In this document: one piece after another, positions 45,776 through 58,929 of the stretch
How positions within the stretch are numbered: position 1 is the first letter of the stretch
Layout: every line of letters starts with the position of its first letter
From: Halichoerus grypus
Taxonomy: Eukaryota > Chordata > Mammalia > Carnivora > Phocidae
Assembly (NCBI RefSeq): GCF_964656455.1
Contig: NC_135722.1
Coordinates: 50,486,628 to 50,550,627, forward strand
DNA length: 64,000 bases
Direction: 5' to 3'
The notes under the pieces: generated by a model
The model's input: only the letters and a program-made list of their open reading frames with translations
Database searches by the model: none
What the model was told of the DNA's origin: nothing
Position numbers and translations under genes: made by a program

Positions 45776-46344
45776 AAAGCCAAGACAATGAGAACCCCTA
45801 CCCAAGATTTCAAATTCATGGTTATTAAGAAATAAGGTGAAACACCCCAAGTAAAGAGGATGGCTGAACAAAGAGCTGGGTTTTCTTGAACTACATGGTC
45901 AACTAGGTTGATATTTATGGAAGTCAGTCTTCTGTTTGTAGGACTATCTAACTATGTAAACAGGAGATGAGCAGCCTCTGAAGTTTCATGCCACAAAAAA
46001 TTTGTTCATTGAATGAGCATTTATTCCCCAAAATGAAGCCCCCATGTCAGGATGCATAGCAGTTGACCAGGTGAGCGAGTAGCAAGCTGAAAGTCTCCTC
46101 CCCTGGGTTCACTCCTACCCATACTTGGTCTCCCAATGATAAGCCTCATGAGTTCACCTGTTTGAGCCATCACCCATATGTTCAATTCAGGAGCAGGATA
46201 CACTTAAAGAAGCATGGTCCAGACAGGCAAATAATTACTAATACTAATAATCACAATTTTAGTCTCCACTCATATCTCTCAAAGGGCATTAAAGAAATAA
46301 AGGTCAGATTCCACACTAATCCTTTATTTTCCCACTATTTTTAG

Positions 46345-46600
46345 ATTTTATTTATATTCAAGTTAACATAGTATAATATCAGTCTGAGGTAGAATATAGT
46401 AATTCACCCCCTGCATATAACACACAGTGCTCATTACATCAAGTGTACTCTTCAATGCCCATCACCCAGTTACCCCCTCCCTCCACCCACCTCCCCTCCA
46501 GCAACCCTCAGTTTATTCCCTATAGTTAAGTCTCTTACAGTTTGCCTCCCTCTGATTTTTTTCCTTCCCTTCCCCTGTGTTAATCAGTTTTTTATCCAAG
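46345..46600 (-). mobile_element. Older L1 3' UTR fragment, reversed
   Basis: The text 'tataacacacagtgctcatt', 'cccatcacccagttaccccc' and 'agcaaccctcagtttattcc' is the reversed carnivore or older L1 3' UTR. Confidence 0.8.
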
Positions 46601-46609
46601 TGCGGAATT

Positions 46610-47560
46610 GCCTTCCTCATTGAAATAATCCAAGTTTATTTTTATGAGCTATTCAGTACTAACTTTTGTGTAGTTCAATAGTCTAAAGTTCAGGAAAACT
46701 CTTTAGGAACTGGTGTTCTCAGTGGGGTGCAGAGATCTACTGAAGCTTCTGCACTATCCCAAATGATGACTCAACATTGGGGTGTTCCCATTTGTCAACA
46801 CCTTCATCTGTAGGCTCATTTTGGGAGACACAAGCAGCTAACTTAAAGCTTTCCCTTTGGGGAGCCTACATCCCCTAAAAAGACTGCCCCCTTAGAAAAG
46901 ACAAACTTGTGGCCAAACTTCTAGAAATGTTAAATGGGCCCCTTGAACTTCAGGATATTATGCAGTGTCCTATGCATCACTGGCCTCTAGTGTTGCGGGG
47001 TTTCATTCAAGTCTGCTCTAGCTAGAGATCATCATGAAATAGGGATTGGGGGATGCGTGCCCCTCTTCCATGGAGGAGATATGCTCCTCTTGGGAAGAGG
47101 CCTCGAATTCTGATGGTCTATTGTAGCATTCTTCCTCAACCTTACCCTTGATATAATGTGTTAGACTTTTAACTGCAGTTTTTGTTTTCCTGGCCCCTTA
47201 ATCTCTGCCATCCACTTGCTTTCCACAAGTTCACCTACCCTCTCCCGCACATATACCCCCTTGCATACCTATAAAGAAATGAAGCAACGGAGTTTTCTGC
47301 CTAGTCCTTGATCAGGATTCTTGACTCCTGCTTTTTCTTCATTTCCTATAGTCTTAGACCTACTGTGCTTTAGTCGGCTCAGTTACTAACCTTGGTTATG
47401 AGGAAAGATTGTCTCCTTATTGGTAAATCTAACTTGATTTCAAATATGAAAACAGATCATTTGGCTGGAAACTCCATGTTTAAGCTTCAAAAGGAAGCCA
47501 TTTTTCAGTTGACTCTGAGCATAATGGTGACCCTGGGGATTGGATAAGTTTCAATGATAC
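46610..47560. other. Unannotated intergenic stretch
   Basis: No gene or repeat family recognised. Confidence 0.4.
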
Positions 47561-47580
47561 TACTCTGAAACTTCGTTTTT

Positions 47581-47850
47581 TGTTTGTTTGGGGTTTTTTT
47601 ACATCATTTATTTGGAAAGATCAAATCTCAACAGAATGATTAAATGATGAATAAGATTCTTTTAAGATTTTATTTTAGAGTGAGTGAGTGTGGAGACAAG
47701 CAGAGGAGAGAGTGAGAGTGAGAAAGAGAATCTCAAGCAGACTCCCCACTAAGCAGGGAGACCAACAAGGGGCTTGATTTCACAACCCTGAGATCATGAC
47801 CTGAGCTGAAATCAAGAGTCGGACTCTCAACTGAGCCACCCAGGCACCCT
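47581..47850 (-). mobile_element. Can-SINE, minus orientation, with possible 3' transduced flank
   Basis: The reversed SINE body is 47664-47850, ending 'gagccacccaggcaccc'. Its own A-rich tail is short, and the likely target duplication (gaaacttcgtttt near 47567, gagactttgtttt at 47851) lies about 80 bp beyond the tail, after a second A-rich tract (T-rich on the plus strand, 47578-47600). That would place 47601-47660 inside the insertion. Confidence 0.75.
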
Positions 47851-47869
47851 GAGACTTTGTTTTTAAACA

Positions 47870-49440
47870 CATACACACACACTCAGCCTTTCTGTAGGAA
47901 TTTAGAACTTTGTTAAAATTTTCATGCAATTAGTTTTTAACATGAAGCATGATGACTGCTAGACTTGAATATGTGGAAGGTAATTAGTGACTAACTTTAG
48001 GTCTGTAACCTCATTAAAATAGGTGACAGCTAGATTATGATATTTAGTAGTCAAATAGATTACTCCAGAAGCAGAGATAAAATATCACAAAATTTCTAAC
48101 CTAACAAAGATCTTTATATGAACAGAAGCCTTACTGTGTTAGGCATCTCCATTTTTTTTTTTTTATCACTGACCATGCTTCCAGTGGGTATTAAACACCT
48201 GATAGAAAATGACACCAATCAACTAAATTCTGCCTCTTTAGCATCTTGCTCAGGGCATGTGAAAATAGAAAGGCCAAATTATCGGACAGAATCAATCAGG
48301 CCAACTGGAAGAAATGGAAGAGGTCCTTTACTCTCAGTGCAGGTATAATCTCTGAACTTCACTTTTCCGAATGGAAAGCAAAGCCTTTTCCTAGCAAAAT
48401 GAGCACTTAAGACCACACAAAGGTGCATCAGATTGCAATACTTGAGAAGGTAACTCTAGTCCTACTTAGAGATACATTAGAACCTAAAGACATGGAGAAT
48501 GTACATCTTCAGTGAAAATCTCACAGTAAAGAGACTGAAGTGTTTACACCCTCATGAACATTAAAGGAAATCACCCAAAGGATCCCCAATGGAAGAATCT
48601 GGTGGAAATTTTGACGACTGGGGTTAAGTAAAACTAATGTACTTAATTGGGCATTTAAATGGGTAACTTAATCTGATAGGAGTGAATTTCTGTGAAGTTA
48701 GAGTGGTCTTTGGGACTATTTTTGAACCCAACTAGAAGGACTCACTAAAAGCTGTTCTACTCATGGCCACTTCCTTACAATGAAAGGATACAGCTTAAAA
48801 TCATCTTGGGCAAAATCCATAAAAGTGCTACGCACAGAGCTTCCAGTTGTCCTCTTCACTGAGTGAGACAGTACTAACTTTCCTGGCAACAGTGTGACTA
48901 TACATGGAGTACTTTCCATCCAGGGATACTTCCCTGAAACTTGTGTCCAGAGGTTTTATTGGGGCTGGGTCACATAGATCTAACTGACTGGCCATGTGGC
49001 CAAATTCAGTCTCTTGCCCCTCCTGAGATCAAGATAAGTGTGATCCAAAGCCCCCACCCTAAACCACATTGTTAGACTACCTAGTGAGGTCCAAAGTGTC
49101 CCCACCCCCAATGCCCCACTCCCACCCCCCACCCTCCACCTGGTAAACAGAGACATTTATCAGGCATGACTTGCCAAGAGCCCGGAGAAAAGGCCAGCCC
49201 TCAATTGGGGTAAGGTCAATTCTTCACTCATTTCTTAGGAAGTATTCTAAAATGAGAGCTTTTGAACTGTTAAGATTATGTGGAACTAGCTGTGAAATCC
49301 CACACTTAAGGATTCTCAAGTTAAATTTTTAGCTGAATTTCAAACCTAGCTATTGTTAAACACATGTAACTGAGGTAAGTTTAAAATGATTGTTTTGCTT
49401 TCATTAAGCCAACATGAGGACGTCCGTGAGAGCTTACTTT
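47870..49440. other. Unannotated stretch
   Basis: No gene found. A C-rich patch lies at 49095-49140. A T run sits at 48152-48163. Nothing else recognised. Confidence 0.4.
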
Positions 49441-49454
49441 TTACTGAAGTGCAT

Positions 49455-49612
49455 TTTAAAGATTTTATTTAGAGTGCAAGCACGGGGAGAGGAAGAGGGA
49501 GAGAGAATCGGCAGCAGTCGCTGTGCTGTGTGTGGCGCCCAACAGGGAACTCAATCTCAGGACCCAAAATCAAGAGTCAGTTGCTTGACAGACTGAGCCA
49601 CCCAGGCGCCCC
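49455..49612 (-). mobile_element. Old Can-SINE, minus orientation
   Basis: It runs from 'taaagattttatttagagtg' to 'gagccacccaggcgcccc', with many differences in the tRNA-like part. The flanks 'actgaagtgcatttta' and 'actattgaaacgcattta' are only a weak candidate target duplication. Confidence 0.85.
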
Positions 49613-49624
49613 ACTATTGAAACG

Positions 49625-50750
49625 CATTTAAAGGTAATTGCTATTTTCAAAGGTTCAGCTATAGCTACTTTCTGAAAGCTACTTAATTCTACCTAAACTG
49701 TAAAAATACATATAAGGGGTGTAACTTAATGTATCCTTCTTAGAAAATTTTGATAACCAAAAACTAGACCAGCTAGGCCAAAATCACCTATGGCCTCTAT
49801 TGAAAACATTGATTTTTTTTTCTTTTTCCTCAACCCCAAGACTCACTGTAATGAGCTCAATAGGGCTCAACTTGTACTTTCAACAAGCTTACTGAGTATG
49901 TATGGTCAAGTCTGGGATCTGCTCCAGATGAAAAGGATACACTAACTTCTTAAAGTGTTTACACAGCCATGATAAGCAACACAGGGGCTACAGTTAATTT
50001 GATATTCTAGGCTTTTGCTATTTTGATTTTCTTATAAACAAATAGAAGTTACACTTTAACAAGTGATTTAATAATATCCAATGTTATGAACTCAGTTTTT
50101 AACACAAACTCTCAAAGAATGCAATTATGTAAAGTTCCTTGTTGACATAGCAAGTCTTTTAAAACTAGTTTTAAAAACTCTGGTTTTCTGACAAGATCAG
50201 TTGAGCCCCAGGAGTCCCCTCTTAACTACTAAGTGTATCACAAATTTCTGCCTTTCTAGAAATAGAAACTTTAAGGATATGGAAAGTACTGTTTGTCTCC
50301 TAGACTAGTGTTTGGGTGTATAATTAGGCAAAGCCATAATAATCTCCCTGCCAGCAGCTGAAACAGCAATAGGCTTTGCATACTTCTAAACATGCTTAAC
50401 ATGAAGAACCTCACTGTATGTACTAGTGCGCATATATACTAACAAGTATGTGAGCTGAATATTGACCAAAATACAGACCAATTGTAGAACTTTCCTCCAA
50501 ATGTAGATTTGCTAATTAAACATACAGCTTTAACTACTTGGAATACAAAAAAATGTCCTTTTAGTTCCTTCAGTTGGATTGGGTAATACTGGAACTAAAT
50601 TGATAGCTATTGATAGCTAGCTTGTCAGAATTTTGACAATTGCAATCTGCTATAGTCTTCATGCAGAATTCACATTGGATGAGACTTGGAACTCTTGTAT
50701 ATGTAAACACACTGTGTGCTAAGGAGCACAGATAATGTATTTAAAATGAA
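49625..50750. other. Unannotated AT-rich stretch
   Basis: No gene or named repeat recognised. Confidence 0.4.
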
Positions 50751-50755
50751 CTTTG

Positions 50756-50940
50756 GGGTGCCTGGGTGGTTCAGTCAGTTAAGCATCCAACTCTTGATTG
50801 CAGCTCAGGTCATGATCTCGGGGACCTGGGGTCAAATCCCACTTCCGGCTCCACACTCAGCGGGGAGTGTGTTTGAGGATTGTTTCTCTCTCTCCTGCCC
50901 CTTACCATGCTTGCTAACTCTCAGTAACAAATTTTTTTAA
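50756..50940 (+). mobile_element. Can-SINE, older copy
   Basis: The head 'ggggtgcctgggtggttcag' is followed by the tRNA-like part with differences, a CT-rich part and the short tail 'aaatttttttaaa'. No clean target duplication. Confidence 0.9.
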
Positions 50941-50944
50941 ATGA

Positions 50945-52285
50945 GTGTTAAGTCCTCCTGTGTGAGGCACCTTGTTCACACTTCCACAATATCTAGGTAA
51001 CCTTGGGGCAACTAGCATACAGGTCTTTGGGGGAAATACTGCACTTTAAGCTGCACTTGAATTTGTCATTCTCTGTCGCATCTTCAAAACTCTAGACTGT
51101 AAAACCAGTTAATGTAGGAGTCAGTTAAAAAAAAAAAAAAACTAAACCAGGAAAGGTGGATTTTGCCAAGAGCCCTAATAAAACATGGGCCTACTACATA
51201 CCCTGAGTCTAAAAACAAATTGGGGGTTGGAAGTCAAGTGATTAGATTCAAATCACAAACTTGTTCCAATGCAATATTCAAAATACTTTACAAACTATTA
51301 ACATTTATTATGCCAGTGGATGCTTGCTTAATTCTGTGAAAGAAACTGTATGACCCTGAAATAAGTGATCCAATTATAACACCATCTCCCAGAATTGCTT
51401 GCAATCCAATATGAATAAAATGGGTCATTGTGCCAGATTGGATCAGAGCATTTCCTAATGTCAGATAAGTTATCTTTCAAGGATAATATTAAAACCCATT
51501 CCAAACTGGGGAAGTCTTCCTGTAACTAGTAATCTGAGAGATTCTGGTTGAAGAATCTGAGCTACCCATAAGAATCTGAGATACCCATAAATTTAACATT
51601 CTACAACTGGGATTCTAAGGCTTTGTATTGTCTAGTTGACAACTCTGCTTTCTAGTTTCAGGAAAACAAAATTAAAAACACAACCTCCCGCCAACAGAGA
51701 ACCTCTCCACAAAAGTAGAAGAGAAAATTTTTGAATAAGCACCAGCATGTGATGTACATGACAAGCAACAAGCCAGAGAGTACAAAGATAGAAATACTAT
51801 ACACTTAGCATGCATGTAATGGGGTATATCTACTTGGCTATCAAGAGAGACAATAACAAAGAACTTAATAGCACTGCTGGCCACATTGTCCTAAATTCAC
51901 CTGGTGGTTGATGTAGCCACCTGTGCTCAATTGCCTTTATACCAAGGAAAAATTTCTATCTTCAGAATGGGAGGTAGACTTGCAACATGGAGACAAGTAT
52001 TGGCTGAAGTTAAGCTCCTATCATCCCACAGAAACCTGGAGACAGACTAGCACCACTCAATTTCAGATGCCTTGGAAAGCCAGTAAATAGTGAAGACAAA
52101 ATGTCTATGTAAAAACAGGTGGTACTCCCAAATTGGTACTCTATACAAGAGTTAATCTGTTTTTTGTAACAGCTCAAATGAGTTGGGCTCTGACTTAGGA
52201 AGTGGATAGAACAAGAACCATGTTTTCACTTCTCTAAATACATGACGTTAGGACTTAGCATCATACTTTCAGAGTAAAAAATGAC
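50945..52285. other. Unannotated AT-rich stretch
   Basis: No gene or named repeat recognised; an A run lies at 51127-51140. Confidence 0.4.
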
Positions 52286-52289
52286 TATG

Positions 52290-53050
52290 TAACCTTCACA
52301 TAATGTATTTTAAGGTTTCATCCATGTGTTGCTATAGTTTTTAATTCTGACATTCCATTGTATAACTATTAGCTTAAGCATGTTCTTATGGGTGGGTTGT
52401 TTCTAGGGCTTTGCTATTAGGAAAAGTGTAACCATGAGCACCTTTATCTATTATCATGCATGTTAGCCTCTTGGCACTCTTAGAATAGAATTCAAGGTAT
52501 AGAGTATACAAAAGCTCAGTTTCAGGAGACCATACCAAACTGTCATCCAAAGTAGTTGCATTGACTTAAACCATAAGAGGAAACTCTGAACCAACATCCT
52601 CTACAACACTTAATTTTAGACCTTTTAATTTCCAAAAACTAGTACAGTATGATCTTGATGTATATTTCTCTGATCATGAATTAGTCACTTCTCATGTGTT
52701 TAAAAAATTTTCTTCTCTGTGAAATAACTTTTCATTCTTCCTCTTGGTATTGATTCTTTGTGGTAGTTCTTTATAAGTCCTTTGAGTATATCCCAAGTCT
52801 TTACATTTGTAACCTCTCAATTCAAGGCACTTCCTGAGAATTTAGTCAAACTTTCTTTCTTGTAGATCTTTGTTTTGAAGAGTTCATCAATCCCAAGGTC
52901 TAAAACTTATTCATCCCCCATATTTCATTACCAAGAATTAAAAAGTTACTTTCATATGTAAGTCCTTAATTAAGTGGAGTTTACTTTTATATATGGAATA
53001 AGGTAGGCATCAAACTATCTTCAGTGTGAATGATTTTTTTTCCAGCTAGA
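52290..53050 (-). mobile_element. Ancient L1 (L1M or HAL1 type) fragment, reversed
   Basis: The text 'ttcatccatgtgttgctata', 'ctgacattccattgtataac', 'accaaactgtcatccaaagt' and 'tcatgtgtttaaaaaatttt' follows a reversed old L1 3' region. Heavily diverged. Confidence 0.6.
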
Positions 53051-53059
53051 CTAACTGAA

Positions 53060-55160
53060 CAGCCCTCCTTTCAGTAAGTTACCTTACTAAGAGAATGTTG
53101 TGCACAAAGAGCTGATGGTCTCCTTTAGGAGTCTGCTGGTCTGTGAGACTGTACCTGGACTTGGGGGTCTGGAAGACGGGTCTTGGACCTATATAGTTGA
53201 AATAACAAGACTCCCATAGGACATCTATGCCATGATCTATACCAAGACAGAATATAACACGTTTTAGCATCATCCTTAACAACCCTTCACACCCCTGCAG
53301 GGATGAGGGATCCAAGAAGCTGCAGATGTAGAATGTCCCCATGGGATTGAGCATGGTGAGCTGCTTTATGCCAGGTTAAAACCTATTTTGTCTTATGAAG
53401 AAACTAATCCAAAAGTGTGTGTGACTGCTGCTAGTAGTGGTTCATCTGTTCTAATCCTGCTTCTGATGGACTTCAATTCAGTGGGTTGTTTACCTTCTGG
53501 ATTAGTTGTTTCTTAAACATTTTCTGCCCTGTGAGTTCACATCCCTGGTGGTATTGGCTACTATCAGACAATGTGTGATTCACATGGCACTGCAGATTCC
53601 GAACACCAATGAAAGGATGTGTGAGCCCCAGAACAAGAGCCTAAGGCACAAATATAAACAGTAAATCTTATGCACAAAAATCTAAACCTTCTGTGTTCCC
53701 TAGGGAGAAGATTTAAAGGGAGAAATCTCCTTGGGTAACTTCAGTTTTGAGAATGCCAGAGGGTGGGGGATGTGCTGTTACTTGAGGTTAGTTATACCCT
53801 ACCTGTTTTTCATGGAACCTCATCAGCACAGAGCTTCTTGGTTACCATGATGGGACTTCTGAGGATAACTGAGTCCACACAAACAAGTGTTAACTAGGCA
53901 CTGCTTATTCCAAGGCAATGCAGGGGAGGAACAAGACCCAAGCTCTTACTGCCCATTATCGATTGCATTTTCCCATAGCTGTGCTTGGATGTCTGTCTTC
54001 TGTCTCAGGCCAAAGCTACTGCTTTGCAAACCTTCTGGTTATTTCCCCTGTCAACCTCCCCCAGAGTTTCAATTTCTATCTTAGAGTTTCCCATGTAGGG
54101 TACCTTTGAGATTGATCTTGGGGAAGGCAGCCAGCAGTTATATTTGTCTACGATTTGAGATTAAGAGCCATGTGGATCTCATACCTGGAAAGACCTTTAA
54201 AGATGCTCAGGGGGCTCAGTCTTTCACAATTACCTTTGTGATGCTAATAGGCCTGCCTAGGACTTCATGTTGGAGGTATTTGTGTGTGATACTGTTGCAG
54301 AACTTTGGAAAACTATTTTCACTTGTGTATACATCTACCTATAACCACGCTGAAACCTTAACACAAATCATTCAATAGCACTCCATGGATGGAGGTATAG
54401 TCTGAGTAGGAAGCTATTTTATCTTGTATATGAAGCAGAAATCCCACTGTTTGTCACAAAGGCTGTGCAAAAACTTAGCTATGTATGCTCTAATAGTAAA
54501 TCCTTGGTTTGGGGCTAAGAAGGTCCCTTTTAGGTAACAAATAACAGATACTTTCCAAGAGTGGGCTTAGAGTAGAACTGAGCAGAAGACAGCCTCATGG
54601 AACAGAGATGGAGAATGGGACCCTCACGCAAGAGATCCTAACAACTCAGGTAGTCCACACAATGAACATTCAGCTGAGTGGTTGAAGTTCTTCTGGGAGT
54701 TTTCCTTTTTCTGCTTGCTCTTAGAACCAAGAGCTATTCAGAAATTTTGCCCTTGAAAGGGTCAGGCAGTTGGTAATATAACTCTTATTCTCATCTGTTC
54801 TAAGTCCAAGAGTTGGGAGGGAGGGAGAGAGAAGTAGCTTAGGGTAGAAATCTAAATTCTCTAACCATAAGCAGACTTTACATGAAAACAAGCTGCTACA
54901 GAGAAATTGAGGAAACTGGACTGTAACAATGTCTATTAGTCTAGAGCAGTCTTAGGCTATTCTTGTGCTGTCTCCCTTCCCATAAAGTGTCCCTGATTGT
55001 GAGGAGTGCCTATGGTAAAGAGTGGTTCTGCCTTACACTGCACTTTGAACTCAGTTGGTATAAGACATTTTTGACACCAGGTCTTTCAGATTTAGATTAG
55101 CACCTGAATGTCCCCCAAGTCTTCTGTTCTAGGGTAAGGAAGAAAGGCATTGCTGAGCTG
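53060..55160. other. Unassigned sequence, possibly retroviral or LTR debris
   Basis: No gene found. The texture is like the neighbouring ERV, but no motif can be shown. Confidence 0.3.
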
Positions 55161-55169
55161 CTTACTGAG

Positions 55170-55600
55170 GATTGCAATGATTATGTGGCTTTTGTTCTCT
55201 TAATTGTCTGAGAGCAGATCTCTGGGAGGGAGGGAGGGAGGGAGGGAGGTAAGAAGGGAAGGAAGGTCTTAAACTTCGGTGCATTTCTAAGAAAGTTCTG
55301 TCAAGGCCACAGGGAGTCCTTATGCCAAAGGCATCCATAAGAGGAGTCCAGTGTCCCTCAAGAATGGGTGCGCCTTTTAGTATTAAGCTCCTTGATTGGT
55401 TGGAAGCCACCCACAGGAAGTGGAACCTAGGCAGTGCCATGGATTTCTGAGCCTAGTGAGAGAGGCTGTCAGTCAAACATGCTCCCTGCAGTCAGATCTG
55501 AGCATGTTTTCATGGCCACCACAATCCATTCTTGCACTGTATAGCTGTCCTTCAGATTTGGGGAGCGGCATTTCCATAGTTCCCATGAGCCCTTGCTAAG
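55170..55600 (-). repeat. Candidate 3' LTR of the ERV
   Basis: The core 'gaaggaaggtcttaaacttc' with 'tgtcaaggccacagggagtc' pairs with 'gaaggaaaggtctcagactt' and 'cagcaaggccaatgaggatt' at 60980-61040. It holds a (GGGA)n expansion at 55224-55250 that is absent from the other copy. Confidence 0.5.
55224..55250 (+). repeat. (GGGA)n simple repeat
   Basis: About six to seven GGGA/GGAG units. Confidence 0.9.
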
Positions 55601-56299
55601 GGTAAATTAGTTGAGGAAGGTTGATGGGAGAACTGCAGCCCCAGTCTCAAACTCCTATGAGAACCACAACTGTCACTCATCTTCTCCTCCCCCTGTCTAT
55701 TTGGAATTCCTTTCACCCTCAGCTATCACCACTGCAAATCCTGGTGGCTTATCTGATGTAGTAACACGATTCTTCATTTCTGAGGAGGATGAACCCTTGG
55801 TAATCATACTCTTCAAATGTGGGGATTGTCGCATATGTACATTCCTGCTTAGAATGTGGCATGGGTACCAGAAAAATGCCCAAATGGATCCCCTGGCTTC
55901 TCATTTACAAATTCTTCCCTGTTCCCATTGTAAAAAGCAGCTGCCTTTTCAATTAGGTCAGTTACTTCTGCCAGTAAGGTAACTCCTTACCTGTTGGTTC
56001 CTGAGCACTGGAGTCCAAAGTAGCCTGATGGCTGCTATAACCTGTGGCTCAATAGAACCCTTGCAGTATCCTAGGAGGATCAGGACTTCCAATACTGCAG
56101 ATCCAAGAGTTCCTGGGACAGGAAGCCAAAGTCCCTTAGTAGATCATGGAGACTGTAGAATACTCCTGTGTCTACCCTTTTGTTCCTGGACTCCTGTATC
56201 CTATTGGGTACCAAGCACCAGATAGAGATTTGATTTAATGCCAACATGGCATCTTAAAGGAAGATACTCTATTTTTGTGAAGTGTTGCCTCTGAGCTGC

Positions 56300-56620
56300 T
56301 TTTTTAGCTGTGTTTTTAGAAGACTGCTCCAGCATTCTGAGGCCAACTGCTCCTGATTGGTGTGAAGTAATGTTAATTCTTCCAGTGGATTCCCATGGCC
56401 ATGAGCCCTATCCTGCATATCCTACTGTGAAGAATGTCCACTCTTCTGTTACTATGTCATGTAGGATCTCTTGACCATAAATCAGCCATTCACAAAGCCT
56501 CAAAGTAGTGCTGGCCAAGGCTGTGTGGACAAGAAAGGCAAATCCACATCCAGAAGTACACAGCATTGGCAGTACAAACCTTCATTGTGTTTGACTTGCC
56601 ATCAAGTGGCCTCTTTGAGG
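56300..56620 (-). pseudogene. Retroviral integrase-core remnant
   Basis: One minus-strand frame reads GFAFLVHTALASTT and then LCEWLIYGQEI, which follows the spacing of a retroviral integrase core. In-frame stops and shifts lie on both sides, and the catalytic acidic set is not complete in what I can read. It is an inactive fossil. Confidence 0.5.
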
Positions 56621-56999
56621 AACAGTATTATGTATGGGTTTCAGCATTGATCTCTATTGCTGACCTTCAGAGGCAGCAGTAGCTACTCAACCTTGTTCAG
56701 TGGGACTCAACTTGGATGGACCCACACAGTCTCCTTTGCTATTACTGCTGCCACTCTAAAAAGCCATCACACCAGTTCTGAGCTGACTGCTGATGAATGT
56801 CAACTGGCATAATCACCTCAATGGCTTAGTTGTTCAGAGCCTCTCCTGGTGTATGCTTTATACAGATAGAAAGCTCTTCAATTTGGGCTCAAGTCCCCTG
56901 TGCCCATCTTTATACCTCCAGGACCTCTTTGCTTTAAATCTCCTTTTACTCTCTAGGCCCCTGTCCAAAGACTTAGATTCTCTTGGACCACTTGACCTT

Positions 57000-57203
57000 T
57001 CACAGAGCATGAATGACCCATTGTACCACTTGAAGTTTTGCCAATTGGGAATACTTTGGTTCTCTACTCTTCCAAAGCTTCAAGGCCACTCCTGTCAGTA
57101 ACTCTAATGCATCTGCCACCCATTTTAGGCCATGCTGTTCTGTATGGATAGATGTCTTTGTGATTTGTCCTGCATAGCTGACCACCTGGACCTGCATGTA
57201 CAC
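57000..57203 (-). pseudogene. Retroviral RNase H-like remnant
   Basis: A 67-codon open piece ends YSQLAKLQVVQWVIHAL, similar in pattern to the helix of retroviral RNase H that carries the catalytic Glu; here a Lys stands where Glu is usual. It lies just before the integrase-like block in transcription order, which supports a pol origin. Confidence 0.4.
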
Positions 57204-58929
57204 AGGCAGGCTAAGGAATATTGTTAGACTCGTGCTGTGTGAATAACCTTGGGAGCTTAATTGTTGAAAATATATTATCTGTCCTGCAGGTCAAAACTGG
57301 CCCTTCTATTCTGGATGCCAAGAGCTACAAATCTTGTCTCCCATCCCTCCTGCTCCAGGGTGGCCTGGGCTCCTGGAATGGAACCCTGGAGGGATGGCAG
57401 ACACACATAGCCCATGCTCCTTGAAAATCTAGAAACATGCTAACATAAAAATGCAGCTCGCTCCCAACTGCACGTAGGCAAACAGATGTTTAGTTTCAAA
57501 CCCTATTATTTGCCCTATAAATCTGGCCCATATGGGGATGATCAGTTGGAAGCCTCCCTTGAGGGGAGGATGCTCCACCCAGGCCTCTCAATCAGGACTC
57601 CAGCCTGGCTGTTTCACGGGGCTTCCCCAGCTAAGGAGGTTGGCTGTTGTAAGTACCTGATTTGTTGTAACTTTGCCTTATTATTTATTGCCTACTATTA
57701 CTTTCATTTATGTGTAGACTCCTTTCTTCTATTAGATTTCTATAATAGTTTTCTTTCCTTTTCTAAGCCAAAACGTGGCTATAAAATCTTTTTTTGCAGA
57801 ACACATGCCTTCCCAACCCATAATGCAAACCAATCCCTGGCTTTTTCCTCTTTCAGTTGGTTTAATAGACCCCTCCATACGGCCATTGATGTGATCTGGG
57901 GGAGAAGGACTGATGCAAATGCTGTGGAGGACAGGAGTCTGGATACTTCCTCCTGCAGCTTATGCCCTCTGGTCTTTCTAGGTTTGATCCTGGATTAACC
58001 ACTTCCATCTCTCACTGCTGCTGGAGCTGTCCAAGTTTGACTTAGTGGATCTGACAGACTGAACTCATAATAGGCAGTTATGGATACATGATCGACTTGT
58101 TGTCCCATGGCCAAATGTTGTCTCTACAAGGGTGTAGTAAAATGCCAGGAGTTAGTTATCGAAAGTTACATAACTTTGTGCTGTGACACAGCCTGATTCA
58201 AATACTTTGGGCGTGTGTAGTAATTCCATAAGCTTCATGCTGTTTCTCTTCCCCTTACTGACACCTCTAACACCTGAGTTTGCCAGTTCCTAAGGCCTAC
58301 ATGGGAGTGATGTGTGCACCACAGCCTGAACCTGCAATAGAGCCTTTTCCTGCTCTGGGCCCACTCAAAGCTGGAAGCCTTCCATGTCTTCTGGTACATG
58401 GGACAATGCAAGAGTCCTAAGTGAGGAATACATTATCTCCAGAATCCAGTGTGGCTTACCATGCACTGTTTTCTCTTTGCGGTAGAATTTGCAGGATAAA
58501 GATCTTCACTTTAGTAGCACTTCTTATCCATTGGACCTCTAAAAACATTCACTGAAGTGCTAGGTTCCTGAATATTCTTAGTATTTGTCTCCTCCTCTGG
58601 AGCATATGTATCTTACTAAGGCTTTCACTGCCCACCTCTTTATTTTGCCCAATGAAAACGTCCTTGTTGGATCATTGGGATATTCTATGGGATGTCTAGT
58701 CCTCTTAGGACTATATTATGGCACAGGAAGGAAGAATTAACATGCCCCTGAGGGAAACTGAGGACTATTGCCTATCCCATGTGAATGGAAACTGTTTTTA
58801 GTCTTCTATTAACTCTAATAAAAAAACTGCCAATTAGCCGAGTTCTCTACCATGGACCTGGGAAGCACTTTTTTAATGAATTTTTGGAGATTTTCAATCA
58901 GCCTTCCCCTCTGTGCTAGCTCTTACCTC

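Noticed and set aside
55611..55982. 123-codon plus-strand open frame with Cys pairs (CGDC, CSHC)
   Set aside because: The Cys pairs look finger-like, but the frame is antisense to the ERV and has no further zinc-finger pattern.
57486..57998. 170-codon plus-strand open frame
   Set aside because: It lies antisense in the ERV stretch, has no domain, start context or homolog that I recognise, and is within chance length for AT-rich DNA of this size.
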